Below, one piece after another: positions 53,061 through 62,501 of a stretch of 64,000 nt of DNA (position 1 is its first letter; each line of letters starts with the position of its first letter). The notes beneath the pieces are model-generated. The model was given only the letters and a program-made list of their open reading frames with translations. It ran no database searches and had not been told where the DNA came from. This DNA comes from an uncultured delta proteobacterium (GTDB taxonomy: Bacteria; Desulfobacterota; Syntrophia; Syntrophales; UBA8958). The DNA lies in assembly GCA_903885795.1 (NCBI GenBank), contig CAISJV010000006.1:1-64000 (forward strand). The letters are read 5' to 3'. The position numbers and the translations under genes are program-made.

Positions 53061-54581
53061 CTAATTATCAATCGTTACAGGTTCTTGATTTGATATCATA
53101 GCTGCATTAAAGAGTTTTTCCATCTCATCAACAGCATCTTTCTTATGACCGGGACTAAGATGGCTGTATCTCTCGGTCATTGCCAAGGTCTGATGACCCA
53201 TCAATTCCTTGATTGTCAAGATCGGTGTTCCTCGTATTGCCAACCAACTGGCAAATGTGTGTCGCAGGGTATGGAAGCTAATCTTCTGACGAGGATCTGT
53301 GACTCCGCTGTTAAATCTGGATCTAATTTTGGGCGTTTCGTCCGGATAGATTGTCTCCAACAGCAATCGGTTGAGTTTCTGGATATTATTCAGTTCAGCA
53401 TAATTCAGTTCTTTAAAACTTTTTTGCCTATATTTAGCGGTTATTGAAATCAGATTCTTTATATCCGCTGAGAATTTGTATTTCTTACGCTTACCAATCA
53501 CCGTATCATAAAAACTTGGCAAATCTAAATGTTTATTCAACCATTCCAATGAGTTTTCCACACTGTTAGCGGGCAGATTATGATAATCATTTTCAATTGC
53601 CTTGCGGAGTTGTTCCGGTGATATCTGGTCCTTGAATTCTCCCGACCAGAAATCATGTGAATCTCCGAGACGTATTAGAGCACGTTCAAAAGCACGACTT
53701 ACTGCTCCAATGCGCTTTTTTTCCTTTGAAGGGAATACATATTCATCTGGTTTGCCAAATTTCATTTTTTCGAACAGAGTTTTTATGATCGGAGTTATAA
53801 AAGCTTTTCTTGCTCGAGTATTCTTGGGATCTGCGACATGAATGAGTTTATTTCCCATATCCAGATGACTCCATTTAAGGTCAAATATTTCCCCTGCTCT
53901 CATACCGGTATGGAGACTTAGAAGCGACATATCCCTCAATTGACTGCTAACCTGTTCCAGTTCTCGGAGTAATATATGCGCTTCTTCATAACTCAGGAAA
54001 CGTTCTCGATTGTTGTTCAATATAGGTAATTTAACATCCTTTACGGGATTCGCGCCACTCCACATTTTCCATGATATTGCTTTATTGATAAGTTGGCGAA
54101 TCAATACCAAAACATGTTTCACTGTTGCAGGCGCCAAACCTTTATCAAATAGTTTTCCCTTTAAGTCCTCAAGTTCAAGGACGCTTATTTCTGATATGAC
54201 TGTCTTTGCAAATAGAGGTTCAATATGCTTTCTATAATAACCCCTGTCGGTTATGGCATCAATTTTACCTGTGTTTAGCCACTTATCATACTTGATCCAT
54301 ACTGCTCCTAATGTCACTTCTTCAGGTTTATCTTTGGGGAGGTCTTCCCCGTGTCGAAGAGTTCTTATCCTTTCTGAACGTATTTGAGATGCCGTTGCGG
54401 CTGTATATCCTTCACTCATCCATCCGACTTTTTCCCATATAAGTTTTCCTTTTTGATCCCTGTAGCAGACATCGAAACATTTGTCAGGTTTGCCTAAATG
54501 TCTTTTCTTTGAAGATTCTCTGCTGTATACTCCTTGAAACTTGGGGATATTAATCCTCTTAGGCGGCTTGAGAGAACTCAT
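53061..54581 (-). CDS. int: Tyrosine recombinase (integrase) of the element
   Basis: A 506-aa site-specific recombinase. An N-terminal arm-binding domain precedes an SAM-like core-binding domain (about 90-185). The catalytic residues are R228 (H-T-G-M-R-A-G-E-I), H437-T-L-R440, H463 (G-H-Q-T) and Y472 (T-E-R-Y-S-H-L). An unusual ~120-residue insertion lies between the first Arg and the H-x-x-R box (about 305-430). It is transcribed inward from the right end, next to attR and the right arm-type repeat, and would recombine the tRNA-Arg 3' half with the element site. Confidence 0.93.
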   Translation of the reverse strand: MSSLKPPKRINIPKFQGVYSRESSKKRHLGKPDKCFDVCYRDQKGKLIWEKVGWMSEGYTAATASQIRSERIRTLRHGEDLPKDKPEEVTLGAVWIKYDKWLNTGKIDAITDRGYYRKHIEPLFAKTVISEISVLELEDLKGKLFDKGLAPATVKHVLVLIRQLINKAISWKMWSGANPVKDVKLPILNNNRERFLSYEEAHILLRELEQVSSQLRDMSLLSLHTGMRAGEIFDLKWSHLDMGNKLIHVADPKNTRARKAFITPIIKTLFEKMKFGKPDEYVFPSKEKKRIGAVSRAFERALIRLGDSHDFWSGEFKDQISPEQLRKAIENDYHNLPANSVENSLEWLNKHLDLPSFYDTVIGKRKKYKFSADIKNLISITAKYRQKSFKELNYAELNNIQKLNRLLLETIYPDETPKIRSRFNSGVTDPRQKISFHTLRHTFASWLAIRGTPILTIKELMGHQTLAMTERYSHLSPGHKKDAVDEMEKLFNAAMISNQEPVTIDN

Positions 54582-54732
54582 GGTTTTTCACCTTCAGATA
54601 ATTTTTTGCTAACCTATAGCTAACTTGATGAGTGATTATACGTAATGAAGAGTGATGAAGTCAACCATAATTATGATTGATTTTAGATAGTAAGTAATAT
54701 ATAGTGATCTTGGCTGATCATGATTACATCGT
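54582..54732. other. Integrase upstream region
   Basis: The segment from integrase start to attR holds the right arm-type repeat and AT-rich DNA where the integrase promoter must lie. No gene is seen here, nor between attR and 54900. Confidence 0.4.
54603..54628 (+). repeat. Right arm-type repeat
   Basis: It matches 33604-33629 in 25 of 26 positions, in the same orientation. It lies just upstream of the integrase gene and 104 bp inside attR. Confidence 0.7.
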
Positions 54733-54779
54733 ATTCCTAATCCGGGTGTCGCGCGTTCGAATCGCGCCGGGGGTACCAA
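54733..54779 (+). repeat. attR: tRNA 3'-half repeat
   Basis: This copies the tRNA-Arg from anticodon loop to CCA. T arm here is GCGCG-TTCGAAT-CGCGC against GTGCG-TTCAAAT-CGCAC in the functional gene. There is no 5' half, so it is not a tRNA gene. Confidence 0.88.
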
Positions 54780-54899
54780 AATATAACAAAGTGGTTCGCC
54801 AAAGGCTGACTAATCACTTTTTCTTTCATTTCAAATTTAGTTCCACCTTTTGCGGTATATCCATGGGCAACCGGAGAAAAACCAAGGATTAAGGATCAC

Positions 54900-55373
54900 T
54901 TGAAAACACTTTACTTATTAAGGCATGCTGAAGCAGATAATAACCCAAATGATTTGGAGCGGGATCTCACGGAAAGAGGCCGCAGACATGCTGAATCTTT
55001 AGGTCGGTGGATGTCCGACGATGGAATAATGCCCACTCGTATTTTCAGCTCTTCCGCAAAGCGAACTAAGGTGACTGCGAAGATATGCTCTGAACGGGCT
55101 GGTTATCAAGGACGTATTCGCTTTGAAGAAGATCTCTACGAAACTTGTGGGGACAGTTATGTTGCCTTCTTGACGGGTCTCAATAATAAACATGATTCCG
55201 TCATGATCGTCGGACATAACCCCGAACTATCTGATGCGATAACATTTTTTACTGGAGATCAGATCAACATGTCGCCATGTGCGCTGGTTTGCATTGAATT
55301 TGCGGTCGAGGAATGGGGCTCTGTCAGAGATAGTAACGGCATATTGAGATGGGTCCAGATCCCTACCAATTGA
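54900..55373 (+). CDS. sixA: SixA-like phosphohistidine phosphatase
   Basis: A 157-aa histidine-phosphatase-fold protein with the L-L-R-H-A-E-A motif at the N-terminus, S-S-A-K-R-T, and V-G-H-N-P-E-L. The length is that of SixA, which dephosphorylates histidine phosphotransfer domains. TTG start; no strong ribosome site. It is the first chromosomal gene right of the element and lies 28 nt before an M50 protease gene. Confidence 0.87.
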   Translation: MKTLYLLRHAEADNNPNDLERDLTERGRRHAESLGRWMSDDGIMPTRIFSSSAKRTKVTAKICSERAGYQGRIRFEEDLYETCGDSYVAFLTGLNNKHDSVMIVGHNPELSDAITFFTGDQINMSPCALVCIEFAVEEWGSVRDSNGILRWVQIPTN

Positions 55374-55401
55374 ATAGGGCATAATTACGGGGACAAAATA
55401 A

Positions 55402-56025
55402 ATGGGGCTTTTAAACCTTTTAATCAAAGATCCAATCGCATTTTTTCTATTATCAATCCTCTTGCTATATTCTGTCATCATTCATGAATTGGCCCATGGC
55501 TGGGTGGCATACCGTATGGGTGATCCAACAGCAAAATTGGCAGGCAGATTGACCTTGAACCCTTTGAATCATCTTGATCCAATCGGGACGCTAATGCTTT
55601 TCATTCTCGGGTTCGGTTGGGCAAAACCGGTACCCGTCAATTTCAGTTACGTTAAAGATACCCGGAAAGGATTGATCCTGATCTCTTCAGCGGGAATCAT
55701 TGCCAATATGATCCTGGCGTTTCTGGCGCTGCTGATTTATCATGTCCTCTCTCCAGATCAAACAGGCATTATCGCTAAAATTCTCTATTACATGGCGCAA
55801 ATTAATATCATGTTGGCTGCCTTCAATCTGATTCCTATTCCACCGCTGGATGGATCCAAAATCCTTATGGGTTTCACTTCCGAAAGATTTCAAGAAAGCC
55901 TTTCCCGTCTTGAGCCTTACGGATTTTTCATTATCATCATATTGCTCTATATTGGCGCCTTAGATCCAGTCATAGCGTTTTTTCGGTGGATGATTTTAGC
56001 GGTAATAGGCATTCTGTTACCGTGA
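55402..56025 (+). CDS. Site-2 protease family (M50) membrane protein
   Basis: A 207-aa zinc metalloprotease-like membrane protein with five or six helices. The first catalytic motif is H-E-L-A-H-G-W and the second N-L-I-P-I-P-P-L-D-G-S (N-P-x-P-P-L-D-G type). It belongs to the short, PDZ-less group close to YwhC/Rip-like proteins with unknown substrates. Confidence 0.88.
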   Translation: MGLLNLLIKDPIAFFLLSILLLYSVIIHELAHGWVAYRMGDPTAKLAGRLTLNPLNHLDPIGTLMLFILGFGWAKPVPVNFSYVKDTRKGLILISSAGIIANMILAFLALLIYHVLSPDQTGIIAKILYYMAQINIMLAAFNLIPIPPLDGSKILMGFTSERFQESLSRLEPYGFFIIIILLYIGALDPVIAFFRWMILAVIGILLP

Positions 56026-56067
56026 AGAATTCTTCAGTTTGGAAATCAGGTTTTGTCTTAAAAAAAC

Positions 56068-56096
56068 TTGACAGGCCTTGATCTCCATATTATAGG
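56068..56096 (+). promoter_or_regulatory. Predicted promoter of cold-shock gene with long leader
   Basis: TTGACA (56068-56073) and TATAGG (56091-56096) are spaced 17 nt. Transcription from about 56103 would give a leader of about 170 nt, as in cspA-type mRNAs whose 5' UTR responds to temperature. Confidence 0.6.
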
Positions 56097-56274
56097 TCGG
56101 AAAAATTTTTAATATACCCCTACAGACACCGCGCCGTTGGGGAAGGAAGTAGTAAAGATTGGGTAAAGGCATTTTGAAGTACAGCGGATGGCGGCCACGC
56201 TCATCAGAGCTTGGAAGCTTTTTTTCTTTCTGTCATAGATGCAATCCGACTTTACAGAAAGGAGGATTCAGGAA

Positions 56275-56475
56275 ATGCCAGAAGGAAAAGTGAAATGGTT
56301 TAATGAGCAGAAAGGCTTCGGCTTCATCGAAAAAGATGACGGCGGGGATGTTTTTGTTCACTACAGCACCATCCAGAGTTCCGGTTTTAAAACCCTTCAG
56401 GAAGGTCAGCGCGTAAGTTTTGACATCGCGCAGGGCAAAAAGGGTCCGGCAGCGGAAAACGTAAAGGCTATCTAA
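56275..56475 (+). CDS. Cold-shock domain protein
   Basis: A 66-aa CspA-family protein with RNP1 K-G-F-G-F-I and RNP2 V-F-V-H-Y. It binds single-stranded RNA/DNA as an antiterminator or RNA chaperone. The ATG at 56275 has AAAGGAGG upstream. The long leader and following terminator make a monocistronic unit. Confidence 0.94.
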   Translation: MPEGKVKWFNEQKGFGFIEKDDGGDVFVHYSTIQSSGFKTLQEGQRVSFDIAQGKKGPAAENVKAI

Positions 56476-56496
56476 GGCTTTGCCAAGAAATAATAC

Positions 56497-56531
56497 AGGC
56501 GCTTTGGTTAATAACCTTGGCGCCTTTTTTG
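56497..56531 (+). terminator. Rho-independent terminator of cold-shock gene
   Basis: An AGGCGC...GCGCCT stem with an inner GG/CC pair is followed by T6. It also sits in the convergent space before ftcD. Confidence 0.8.
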
Positions 56532-56563
56532 GTCACTTTCGGGCAAACTATCATTATTATCGC

Positions 56564-57469
56564 TCAAACCAGCGGCAAATGAGTTTCGATAATCCGCTGT
56601 GCCGAGAACCCGTTCAGGCCAATATATGCTGCTGTATCCTCGTCAAGGGCGGCCCGTGGCGCCAGACCGATCAGTTCCGATTCCAGAATATCAACCCCCG
56701 CCATTTCAGCCTCCTTCCTGACACTTTCAAAAACCTTCCTGATGGAGGTAACCTGGAAATTGGTCAGATTCATGGAAACCTGGACGAGATTGCGACTTTT
56801 CAATAAAACGCCAATGGCCCTGACGCAGGGTAAACCGCCGTTGGATTCACGAATCATCCCGGCTATCCGCTTTGCCAGCCTCACATCGGACGAATCCAGA
56901 TTGATGTTAAAGGCAATCAAGGGCATCCTCGCTCCCACGGCAACGGCCCCCGAGCGATCAGGGCAGACATTCGGCCCCTCGTCCGGTTGACATCCGCCCG
57001 CCCGCAATCTTTTTATCAGTCCCGGCAAGCCACCACTGCGAATTTGCGGAAGCTCTCTGTTGATCTCATTTTTAGCCGCTTCTCCATAGAAAAAAACCGG
57101 TATCCCTTGCCGTTCAGCAAATTCGCGTCCGAAACGGTGCGCACACGCCACTGCATCCGACATCTTTGCCCCTTCCAGGGGGATAAAAGGAACGACATCG
57201 ACGGCTCCGATCCGCGGATGAACGCCGTCATGGCAGCTCAGGTCGATAAGCTCCAAAGCCTTGCTTCCGGCTGCCAGGGCCGCCTCATAAACATATTCCG
57301 GCTCACCAAGGAAAGTAATAACGCTGCGATGATGATCACTGTCCCATGAATAGTCGAGCAATCTTACCCCGGACACGGCAGACGCCGCCGCTGCAATCGC
57401 CTTTATTTTCTCCGGGTCCCTTCCTTCACTGAAATTAGGAACACACTCAATGATCTTCACAGGGTTCAC
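56564..57469 (-). CDS. ftcD: Glutamate formimidoyltransferase
   Basis: A 301-aa monofunctional formiminotransferase with C-V-P-N-F-S-E-G-R at the start, H-P-R-I-G-A-V-D-V-V-P-F-I-P and N-I-N-L-D-S-S-D. It moves the formimino group between formiminoglutamate and tetrahydrofolate in histidine breakdown. Its start overlaps the ftsY stop by 4 nt, an unusual neighbour for this enzyme. Confidence 0.92.
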   Translation of the reverse strand: MNPVKIIECVPNFSEGRDPEKIKAIAAAASAVSGVRLLDYSWDSDHHRSVITFLGEPEYVYEAALAAGSKALELIDLSCHDGVHPRIGAVDVVPFIPLEGAKMSDAVACAHRFGREFAERQGIPVFFYGEAAKNEINRELPQIRSGGLPGLIKRLRAGGCQPDEGPNVCPDRSGAVAVGARMPLIAFNINLDSSDVRLAKRIAGMIRESNGGLPCVRAIGVLLKSRNLVQVSMNLTNFQVTSIRKVFESVRKEAEMAGVDILESELIGLAPRAALDEDTAAYIGLNGFSAQRIIETHLPLV

Positions 57470-58410
57470 TGTTTATCGCTTCCAAACAGGGCATCCACAA
57501 AGGCTTCGCCATGAAAGGGTTGTAAATCTTCAAGACCTTCACCGACGCCGACATAGCGGATGGGAATATCCAGTTCCTTGACAATCCTGATAATGATCCC
57601 GCCCTTGGCCGTCCCATCGAGTTTGGTCAGGACGATGCCGGTCACGCCAATCTCCTCCTTGAACATCTTGGCCTGAATAAGACCATTCTGTCCCGTCGTG
57701 GCATCGACAACCAGAAGGATCTCCTGAGGGGCTCCCGGCAGTTCCCGCTCCACGATGCGCTTCATCTTTTTTAATTCTTCCATGAGATTGACCTTGGTGT
57801 GGAGCCTTCCTGCCGTATCGATGATCAGGACCCGGCCCCTGCCTGCATTTGCCGCCTGGATGGAATCAAAAACAACCGCCGCCGGGTCGGCATTGGACTT
57901 CTGTTTGATCAGGGGTACGCCGACACGCTGACTCCAAACCTCCAACTGTTCAATGGCCGCTGCCCGAAAAGTGTCTGCCGCAACCAGGAGAACTTTCTCG
58001 CCCCTGTTTTTCAATTCATGGGCAATCTTTCCGATGGTGGTAGTTTTTCCCGTTCCGTTCACCCCGATAACCATGATGACATATATACCCTCCGTCGGGA
58101 TCCGGAGGGGCGCCTCCTTCTTCGTCAGAATTTCCTTCATCGTATCCCGAAGAATTTTCTTCAATAAGTCCGCACGGCTCAATTCCTTTCGCTTGACCTG
58201 CTCCTTCATTTTTTCGATTAATTCGGCGGTAAAAGCCGGACCGACATCGGAACGGATCAGAACCTCTTCCAACTCGTCAAAGAGATCCTGGTCTATTTTC
58301 TTCTCCCCGAGAATCAAGTCATCGACATCAGTTAAAAGGATATCCCTGGTCTTGGCCAGACCGTCCTTCAACTTGTCAAAAAAGCTTTTTTTCTTAAATA
58401 CATCAAGCAT
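57466..58410 (-). CDS. ftsY: Signal recognition particle receptor FtsY
   Basis: A 314-aa SRP-type GTPase with N domain (1-95) and NG motifs G-V-N-G-T-G-K-T-T-T-I-G-K (G1), D-T-A-G-R-L-H (G3), T-K-L-D-G-T-A-K-G-G (G4/5). The acidic A domain is nearly absent, as in many non-enteric bacteria. It docks ribosome-SRP complexes to SecYEG. It lies between smc and ftcD in one operon. Confidence 0.95.
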   Translation of the reverse strand: MLDVFKKKSFFDKLKDGLAKTRDILLTDVDDLILGEKKIDQDLFDELEEVLIRSDVGPAFTAELIEKMKEQVKRKELSRADLLKKILRDTMKEILTKKEAPLRIPTEGIYVIMVIGVNGTGKTTTIGKIAHELKNRGEKVLLVAADTFRAAAIEQLEVWSQRVGVPLIKQKSNADPAAVVFDSIQAANAGRGRVLIIDTAGRLHTKVNLMEELKKMKRIVERELPGAPQEILLVVDATTGQNGLIQAKMFKEEIGVTGIVLTKLDGTAKGGIIIRIVKELDIPIRYVGVGEGLEDLQPFHGEAFVDALFGSDKQ

Positions 58411-58529
58411 CTCTACCTCTTCAATACGTTAATCATTCAGACCCAAAATCCGCAGGTACGCCACCGGGTTAAATGCAGACCTCCTTTAACCGTTTTTAAT
58501 GGATAAGTAAAGATGATGAACCCGAATTT

Positions 58530-61500
58530 TTAGTTCAGAGAGACTGAAACCACCGTGGAGATACCCTGCTTCTGCATCGTGACTCCAAAGAGGTTTTCGG
58601 CGACTTCCATGGTCTTTTTGTTGTGGGTAATAAGGATTACCTGAGAATTGGCAGCGATCTCTTTGATGAGTTTTGCAAAAAGGGATATATTAGCGTCGTC
58701 GAGGGCGGCATCCACCTCATCCAGGATAAGAAATGGCGTCGGCCGGTACAGAATAATAGCCAGAATCAGGGCAATGGCAGCCAGGGATTTTTCCCCTCCC
58801 GACAGGAGGCTGATATTTTGTGGCCGCTTCCCGGGAATCTGGATATCGATATCAACCCCTGTTTCCAGCAGATCGCTTTCATCAGTCAAGTGCAGTTCCC
58901 CCTTACCGCCGGGGAAAATCCGGGAAAATACCTCCCGGAAACAAACTCTTACCGCCTCAAAGGTTTCGGCGAATCGCTGCCGGGAAACCCGGTTGATCTT
59001 GGCAATTGTCTGCTCAAGGGTATGGAGAGAGGAATCGAGGTCACGGGCCTGGGAGGAAAGAAAATCAAACCGCTCCTTCAGTTGATCATACTCGCTGATC
59101 GCCAGGAGGTTGACCTCTCCGAAGGCTTCGAGAAGTTGACGGTTCTTCAGAAGTCTTTCCTGCATAACTTTCACATCTTCATCATTGGCCCGTTGCCCAG
59201 CCCCTGCCTGTTCAGGAAGAACGGTCCCATGTTTCTCCGCAATCATCCGGCTCAAGCTGTCTATCTGATAGGAAATCTCCCGCGCGCCGTTTTCCAGGTC
59301 CCTCCCCTCCCTGATTATTTGATCGGATTTTTCTTTCGCCTCCCGGTTCTTGCCTTCCCAATCCTTCAGGGAAGCCTCGGCAAGGGCATAGAGATCCTTT
59401 TTTTCCGCAAGTAGCCTTTCCATCTCTGTAAACGACTTATAGAGATCCGCCAGTTGCAACTCTTCACGAGCAATTTCAGCCTGGAGTTCTTCGATCTGAC
59501 TGTTTGATGTCGAAGAATCATCCATGCCCTTACTGATCCTTTTCTTCAGGGTATCGATTTCCGTATTGATTCTCTCAGATGATCTGACGGCGGATTTATG
59601 CTTTTCCGCAAGCGACGCCTGGCGAACTTTTTCTGCGGTTAATTCCCTGTCTCTGCATTCCAGTTCCAAGCGGAGTTGCCGGACTTTTTCTTGCAACGCA
59701 GTAACTGCCTCCTGAATAAATGCTTCCCGATTTTTCTGGCCTTCGAGATCTTCCTGGCTATTTTTCAGTTTCTGACGGGCCTGTTCCTCTTCTTCATCGA
59801 AGTTCTCACTGTTGAACTGGAGAACCTTCAGGGTCTGCTGGAGTCTCTTCAGATCTTCACGATATCGCTCGACGTCCTTTTTATGGCTGTTGCACTGCAA
59901 TTCCACCGCATGGATATCGGAGGTCAATGAATCCAGACACTCCTCCCCGCGGGCCGCCAGGGAAACGAGGCGCTTTTTCCTCAGCCCTTCTTTCTGCAGG
60001 GCCGTGGACAAATCACGAATCCCTGCCTCCAATGCTTCCATCTCCCGCTTGTTTTTCAGGAGGCTACGATCACCTTTCCCATTGCGTCCCCCCGTCAAAA
60101 CACCCTGGGGGCTGATCATGTCGCCATCATGGGTTACAAATGTTCCCCGGAACCCGTTTCTATTCCACAGTTCGAGACCGTTCCGGAGATTGGGAATAAT
60201 GAGGACGTCTCCAAGGAGGTATTCCGCAATCCCTCGAAAAGATTCCTCCACTTCGATGCGATCAATCAGCCGCACCGATTCCCGCAAATGTTCGGCATTC
60301 ACCGTTCGCTGAGCGGCATGGCGAACTTGCAGGGGGACAAAGCTGCTTCTTCCCACGGCCGCTTCTTTTAAATAATCTATTGCCTGCACTCCGGCCTCGT
60401 GGCTCCTGACAACTACATACTGCAGCTTCTCTCCCAGCACCGCTTCCACAGCAGTTTCATAAGCTTGTGGAACACGGATCTGCTCGGCAACCAGGCCGAT
60501 CACCTGATCTGTCGCCACGCCCTGCAAACACCTCGCTTCTTTGGCCATCATGATTGATCTTGTGGCTTCATTACACCAGACATATCCCTCATGAAGCTCC
60601 TTCAAGGATGTAAATCGGGAAGACCGACCGCCGAGATCTTCCTTGAGGCTCTCGATCGCCCCTTCTACTTCCTGCAGTTCGCTAAGGGTATTCTCCCATT
60701 CCTCCGCCGCCGTTGCCTTACTGCTGCGAAGCTGCCCAAGCTTTTCAATATCCTCGCTCAAAGATGCAGCAATTCCCTCCAGCCTATCCTCAAGACGCAC
60801 AATGCTCTGCTGGTGATCCCCGATATCCTTGTTGTTTCTTTCCTTCTTTCTGCCCAGATCATCAAGAACCCTGACCAGATGACCATAATTGTTGTTCAGT
60901 CGTGATTTCTCCGCCGCAATATCAATCAATCGGACTTTGTTTTCTTCGAGATATTGCTGCTGAGAGGATAATTCACCTTTAATTTCCAGCACATTGCATT
61001 CCAGATCTTTGGTATTGTCTTGTCCTTGGGCAATGTCCCCATCCAGAACCTGCTGCAAGGCCGTAATCCTGTCCCACTCAAGGAACAGCTCCTCATGACG
61101 TGACCTTAATTGCCGGATTTCCTCCCCGAGTCTTTCCCTCCCCACGTTGATGTCGGCTATTCTGCCTTTTGAAAATTCAACGCCCTTCTCCTTGACCTGG
61201 ATGGTTGTCCGCAATTGGTATATTTTTTCCTGGGATTGAGACCGATCCGACTCCTGGGTTACGACTTCCAGTCTGGCCGCCGCCAGGAAGGCCTCACATG
61301 ACGACAGGGATGACTTTACCTCGCTTTCCTGCCTTTCCCATGCTTGCCGCTCAAGCGCAAGGTGTGTGCGTTTTTCACACAATTCAATATAGGCGTCCAG
61401 GGCGGCGGCGATCTCATCCTCGCGAATGGCCGTCTTCAGATTTCTATATTGTTCTGCACGCTTAGCCTGCCGCGATACCGCGCTTAGCTGACTTCTCACC

Positions 61501-62099
61501 TCCCGGAGGATATCGTTCAGACGCACAATATTCTGCTTTGTGGCCTCAAGCTTACGCAGGGCTGACTCTTTTCTGGTCTTGTATTTTGAGATCCCCGCCG
61601 CTTCTTCAATAAATTGGCGCCGTTCTTCCGGTTTCGCCTCGACGAGAGAAGCAACGCTATTCTGTTCGATAATGGAGTAAGTACGGGCACCAACGCCCGT
61701 TCCCAGGAAGAACTCCCGGACATCGAGAAGACGACAGGGGACGCCGTTAACGGCGTATTCACTCTCTCCGTTCCGAAAAAGCCGCCGCGAAACGGTCAGC
61801 TCCGAGCAGGCGTCATAGGGATCGGGAAAAGTAACCCCATCAGCGGCAAGGACCATGGAGATCTCAGCCATTCCTACGGGCGCCGCATCCTGGGAACCGT
61901 TGAAAATGACGTCTTCCATCTTCGCACCGCGGAGGCTTTTGACGCGCTGCTCGCCCATGACCCAGCGGATCGCATCAACCACATTGCTCTTCCCGCACCC
62001 GTTGGGACCCACTACGGCGCTTACCCCCGCAGCAAAATCGAGGACAACCTTGTCCCGGAACGATTTGAAACCACTGATTTCCAAGTATTTTAGTTTCAT
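58530..62099 (-). CDS. smc: Chromosome segregation protein Smc
   Basis: A 1189-aa SMC ATPase. The N-terminal Walker A is G-P-N-G-C-G-K-S-N. Two long coiled coils flank a hinge at about 510-670. The C-terminal signature L-S-G-G-E-K-S-L-A and Walker B F-L-I-L-D-E-V-D-A-A-L-D complete the head. It acts with ScpA/ScpB, which are not in the window. First gene of the smc-ftsY-ftcD operon. Confidence 0.96.
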   Translation of the reverse strand: MKLKYLEISGFKSFRDKVVLDFAAGVSAVVGPNGCGKSNVVDAIRWVMGEQRVKSLRGAKMEDVIFNGSQDAAPVGMAEISMVLAADGVTFPDPYDACSELTVSRRLFRNGESEYAVNGVPCRLLDVREFFLGTGVGARTYSIIEQNSVASLVEAKPEERRQFIEEAAGISKYKTRKESALRKLEATKQNIVRLNDILREVRSQLSAVSRQAKRAEQYRNLKTAIREDEIAAALDAYIELCEKRTHLALERQAWERQESEVKSSLSSCEAFLAAARLEVVTQESDRSQSQEKIYQLRTTIQVKEKGVEFSKGRIADINVGRERLGEEIRQLRSRHEELFLEWDRITALQQVLDGDIAQGQDNTKDLECNVLEIKGELSSQQQYLEENKVRLIDIAAEKSRLNNNYGHLVRVLDDLGRKKERNNKDIGDHQQSIVRLEDRLEGIAASLSEDIEKLGQLRSSKATAAEEWENTLSELQEVEGAIESLKEDLGGRSSRFTSLKELHEGYVWCNEATRSIMMAKEARCLQGVATDQVIGLVAEQIRVPQAYETAVEAVLGEKLQYVVVRSHEAGVQAIDYLKEAAVGRSSFVPLQVRHAAQRTVNAEHLRESVRLIDRIEVEESFRGIAEYLLGDVLIIPNLRNGLELWNRNGFRGTFVTHDGDMISPQGVLTGGRNGKGDRSLLKNKREMEALEAGIRDLSTALQKEGLRKKRLVSLAARGEECLDSLTSDIHAVELQCNSHKKDVERYREDLKRLQQTLKVLQFNSENFDEEEEQARQKLKNSQEDLEGQKNREAFIQEAVTALQEKVRQLRLELECRDRELTAEKVRQASLAEKHKSAVRSSERINTEIDTLKKRISKGMDDSSTSNSQIEELQAEIAREELQLADLYKSFTEMERLLAEKKDLYALAEASLKDWEGKNREAKEKSDQIIREGRDLENGAREISYQIDSLSRMIAEKHGTVLPEQAGAGQRANDEDVKVMQERLLKNRQLLEAFGEVNLLAISEYDQLKERFDFLSSQARDLDSSLHTLEQTIAKINRVSRQRFAETFEAVRVCFREVFSRIFPGGKGELHLTDESDLLETGVDIDIQIPGKRPQNISLLSGGEKSLAAIALILAIILYRPTPFLILDEVDAALDDANISLFAKLIKEIAANSQVILITHNKKTMEVAENLFGVTMQKQGISTVVSVSLN

Positions 62100-62228
62100 C
62101 GAAGCTGTAAGAATGAACCCCCGTTAATTTGTCACCTTCTATCAAAATAAGGCGCATTTGTAAAGAAAAAATACAACATATATATGGGAAGGTTGAATTT
62201 AACCACAATATGTGGTATGCTTTATGTC

Positions 62229-62501
62229 ATGAAAAACATGGATCAGTGGATAGAGGTATGTCGAGTCGGGGGAATGAATATTGCCCACATCATTACCGGC
62301 CGACTGGAAACGGAGGGGGTTCCATCCCGCCTCAGCTATGATGCGGCGGGACCAATCTATGCCATTACCGTCGATGGGTTGGGGGAGGTCAGGATTCTTG
62401 TTCCCACATCCGAATTGGAAAGGGCAAAAGCCACCCTTACCCAGACTTATAATGACGACGAACTGAACTGGAATAAGCCTTCCAGCGGTGTTGCACAGTG
62501 A
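62229..62501 (+). CDS. DUF2007-like small protein
   Basis: A 90-aa protein with M-D-Q-W-I-E-V-C-R-V, I-I-T-G-R-L-E-T-E-G-V-P-S and I-L-V-P-T-S-E-L-E-R-A, resembling the DUF2007/PII-like signal-transducing fold. ATG starts at 62184, 62229 and 62238 are possible; none has a clear ribosome site. Its 3' end overlaps the convergent AmrS gene by 55 nt. Confidence 0.68.
   Translation: MKNMDQWIEVCRVGGMNIAHIITGRLETEGVPSRLSYDAAGPIYAITVDGLGEVRILVPTSELERAKATLTQTYNDDELNWNKPSSGVAQ

Larger units (their letters stand above)
33503..54779. mobile_element. Integrated element of about 21 kb in tRNA-Arg, with its own replication module
   Basis: The element is bounded by a 47-bp direct repeat of the tRNA 3' half (33503-33549 and 54733-54779, three mismatches). 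It carries a tyrosine integrase at its right end and an AlpA-like protein at its left, and is lower in GC than the flanks. It holds replication genes (SF3 helicase, primase-polymerase), a ParB-like protein, a TGT homologue, a toxin-immunity pair, an HNH protein and an EcoRV-like endonuclease. No virion, packaging or conjugation genes are recognisable. It is best described as a P4/PICI-like satellite or an integrative plasmid; which one cannot be settled from this sequence. Confidence 0.88.

Noticed and set aside
54720-54779. A second tRNA-Arg gene
   Set aside because: Only the 3' half is present; there is no acceptor 5' strand or D arm, so it is the attR copy.
33503-54779. A complete prophage
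   Set aside because: No terminase, portal, capsid, tail or lysis genes are recognisable among the cargo.
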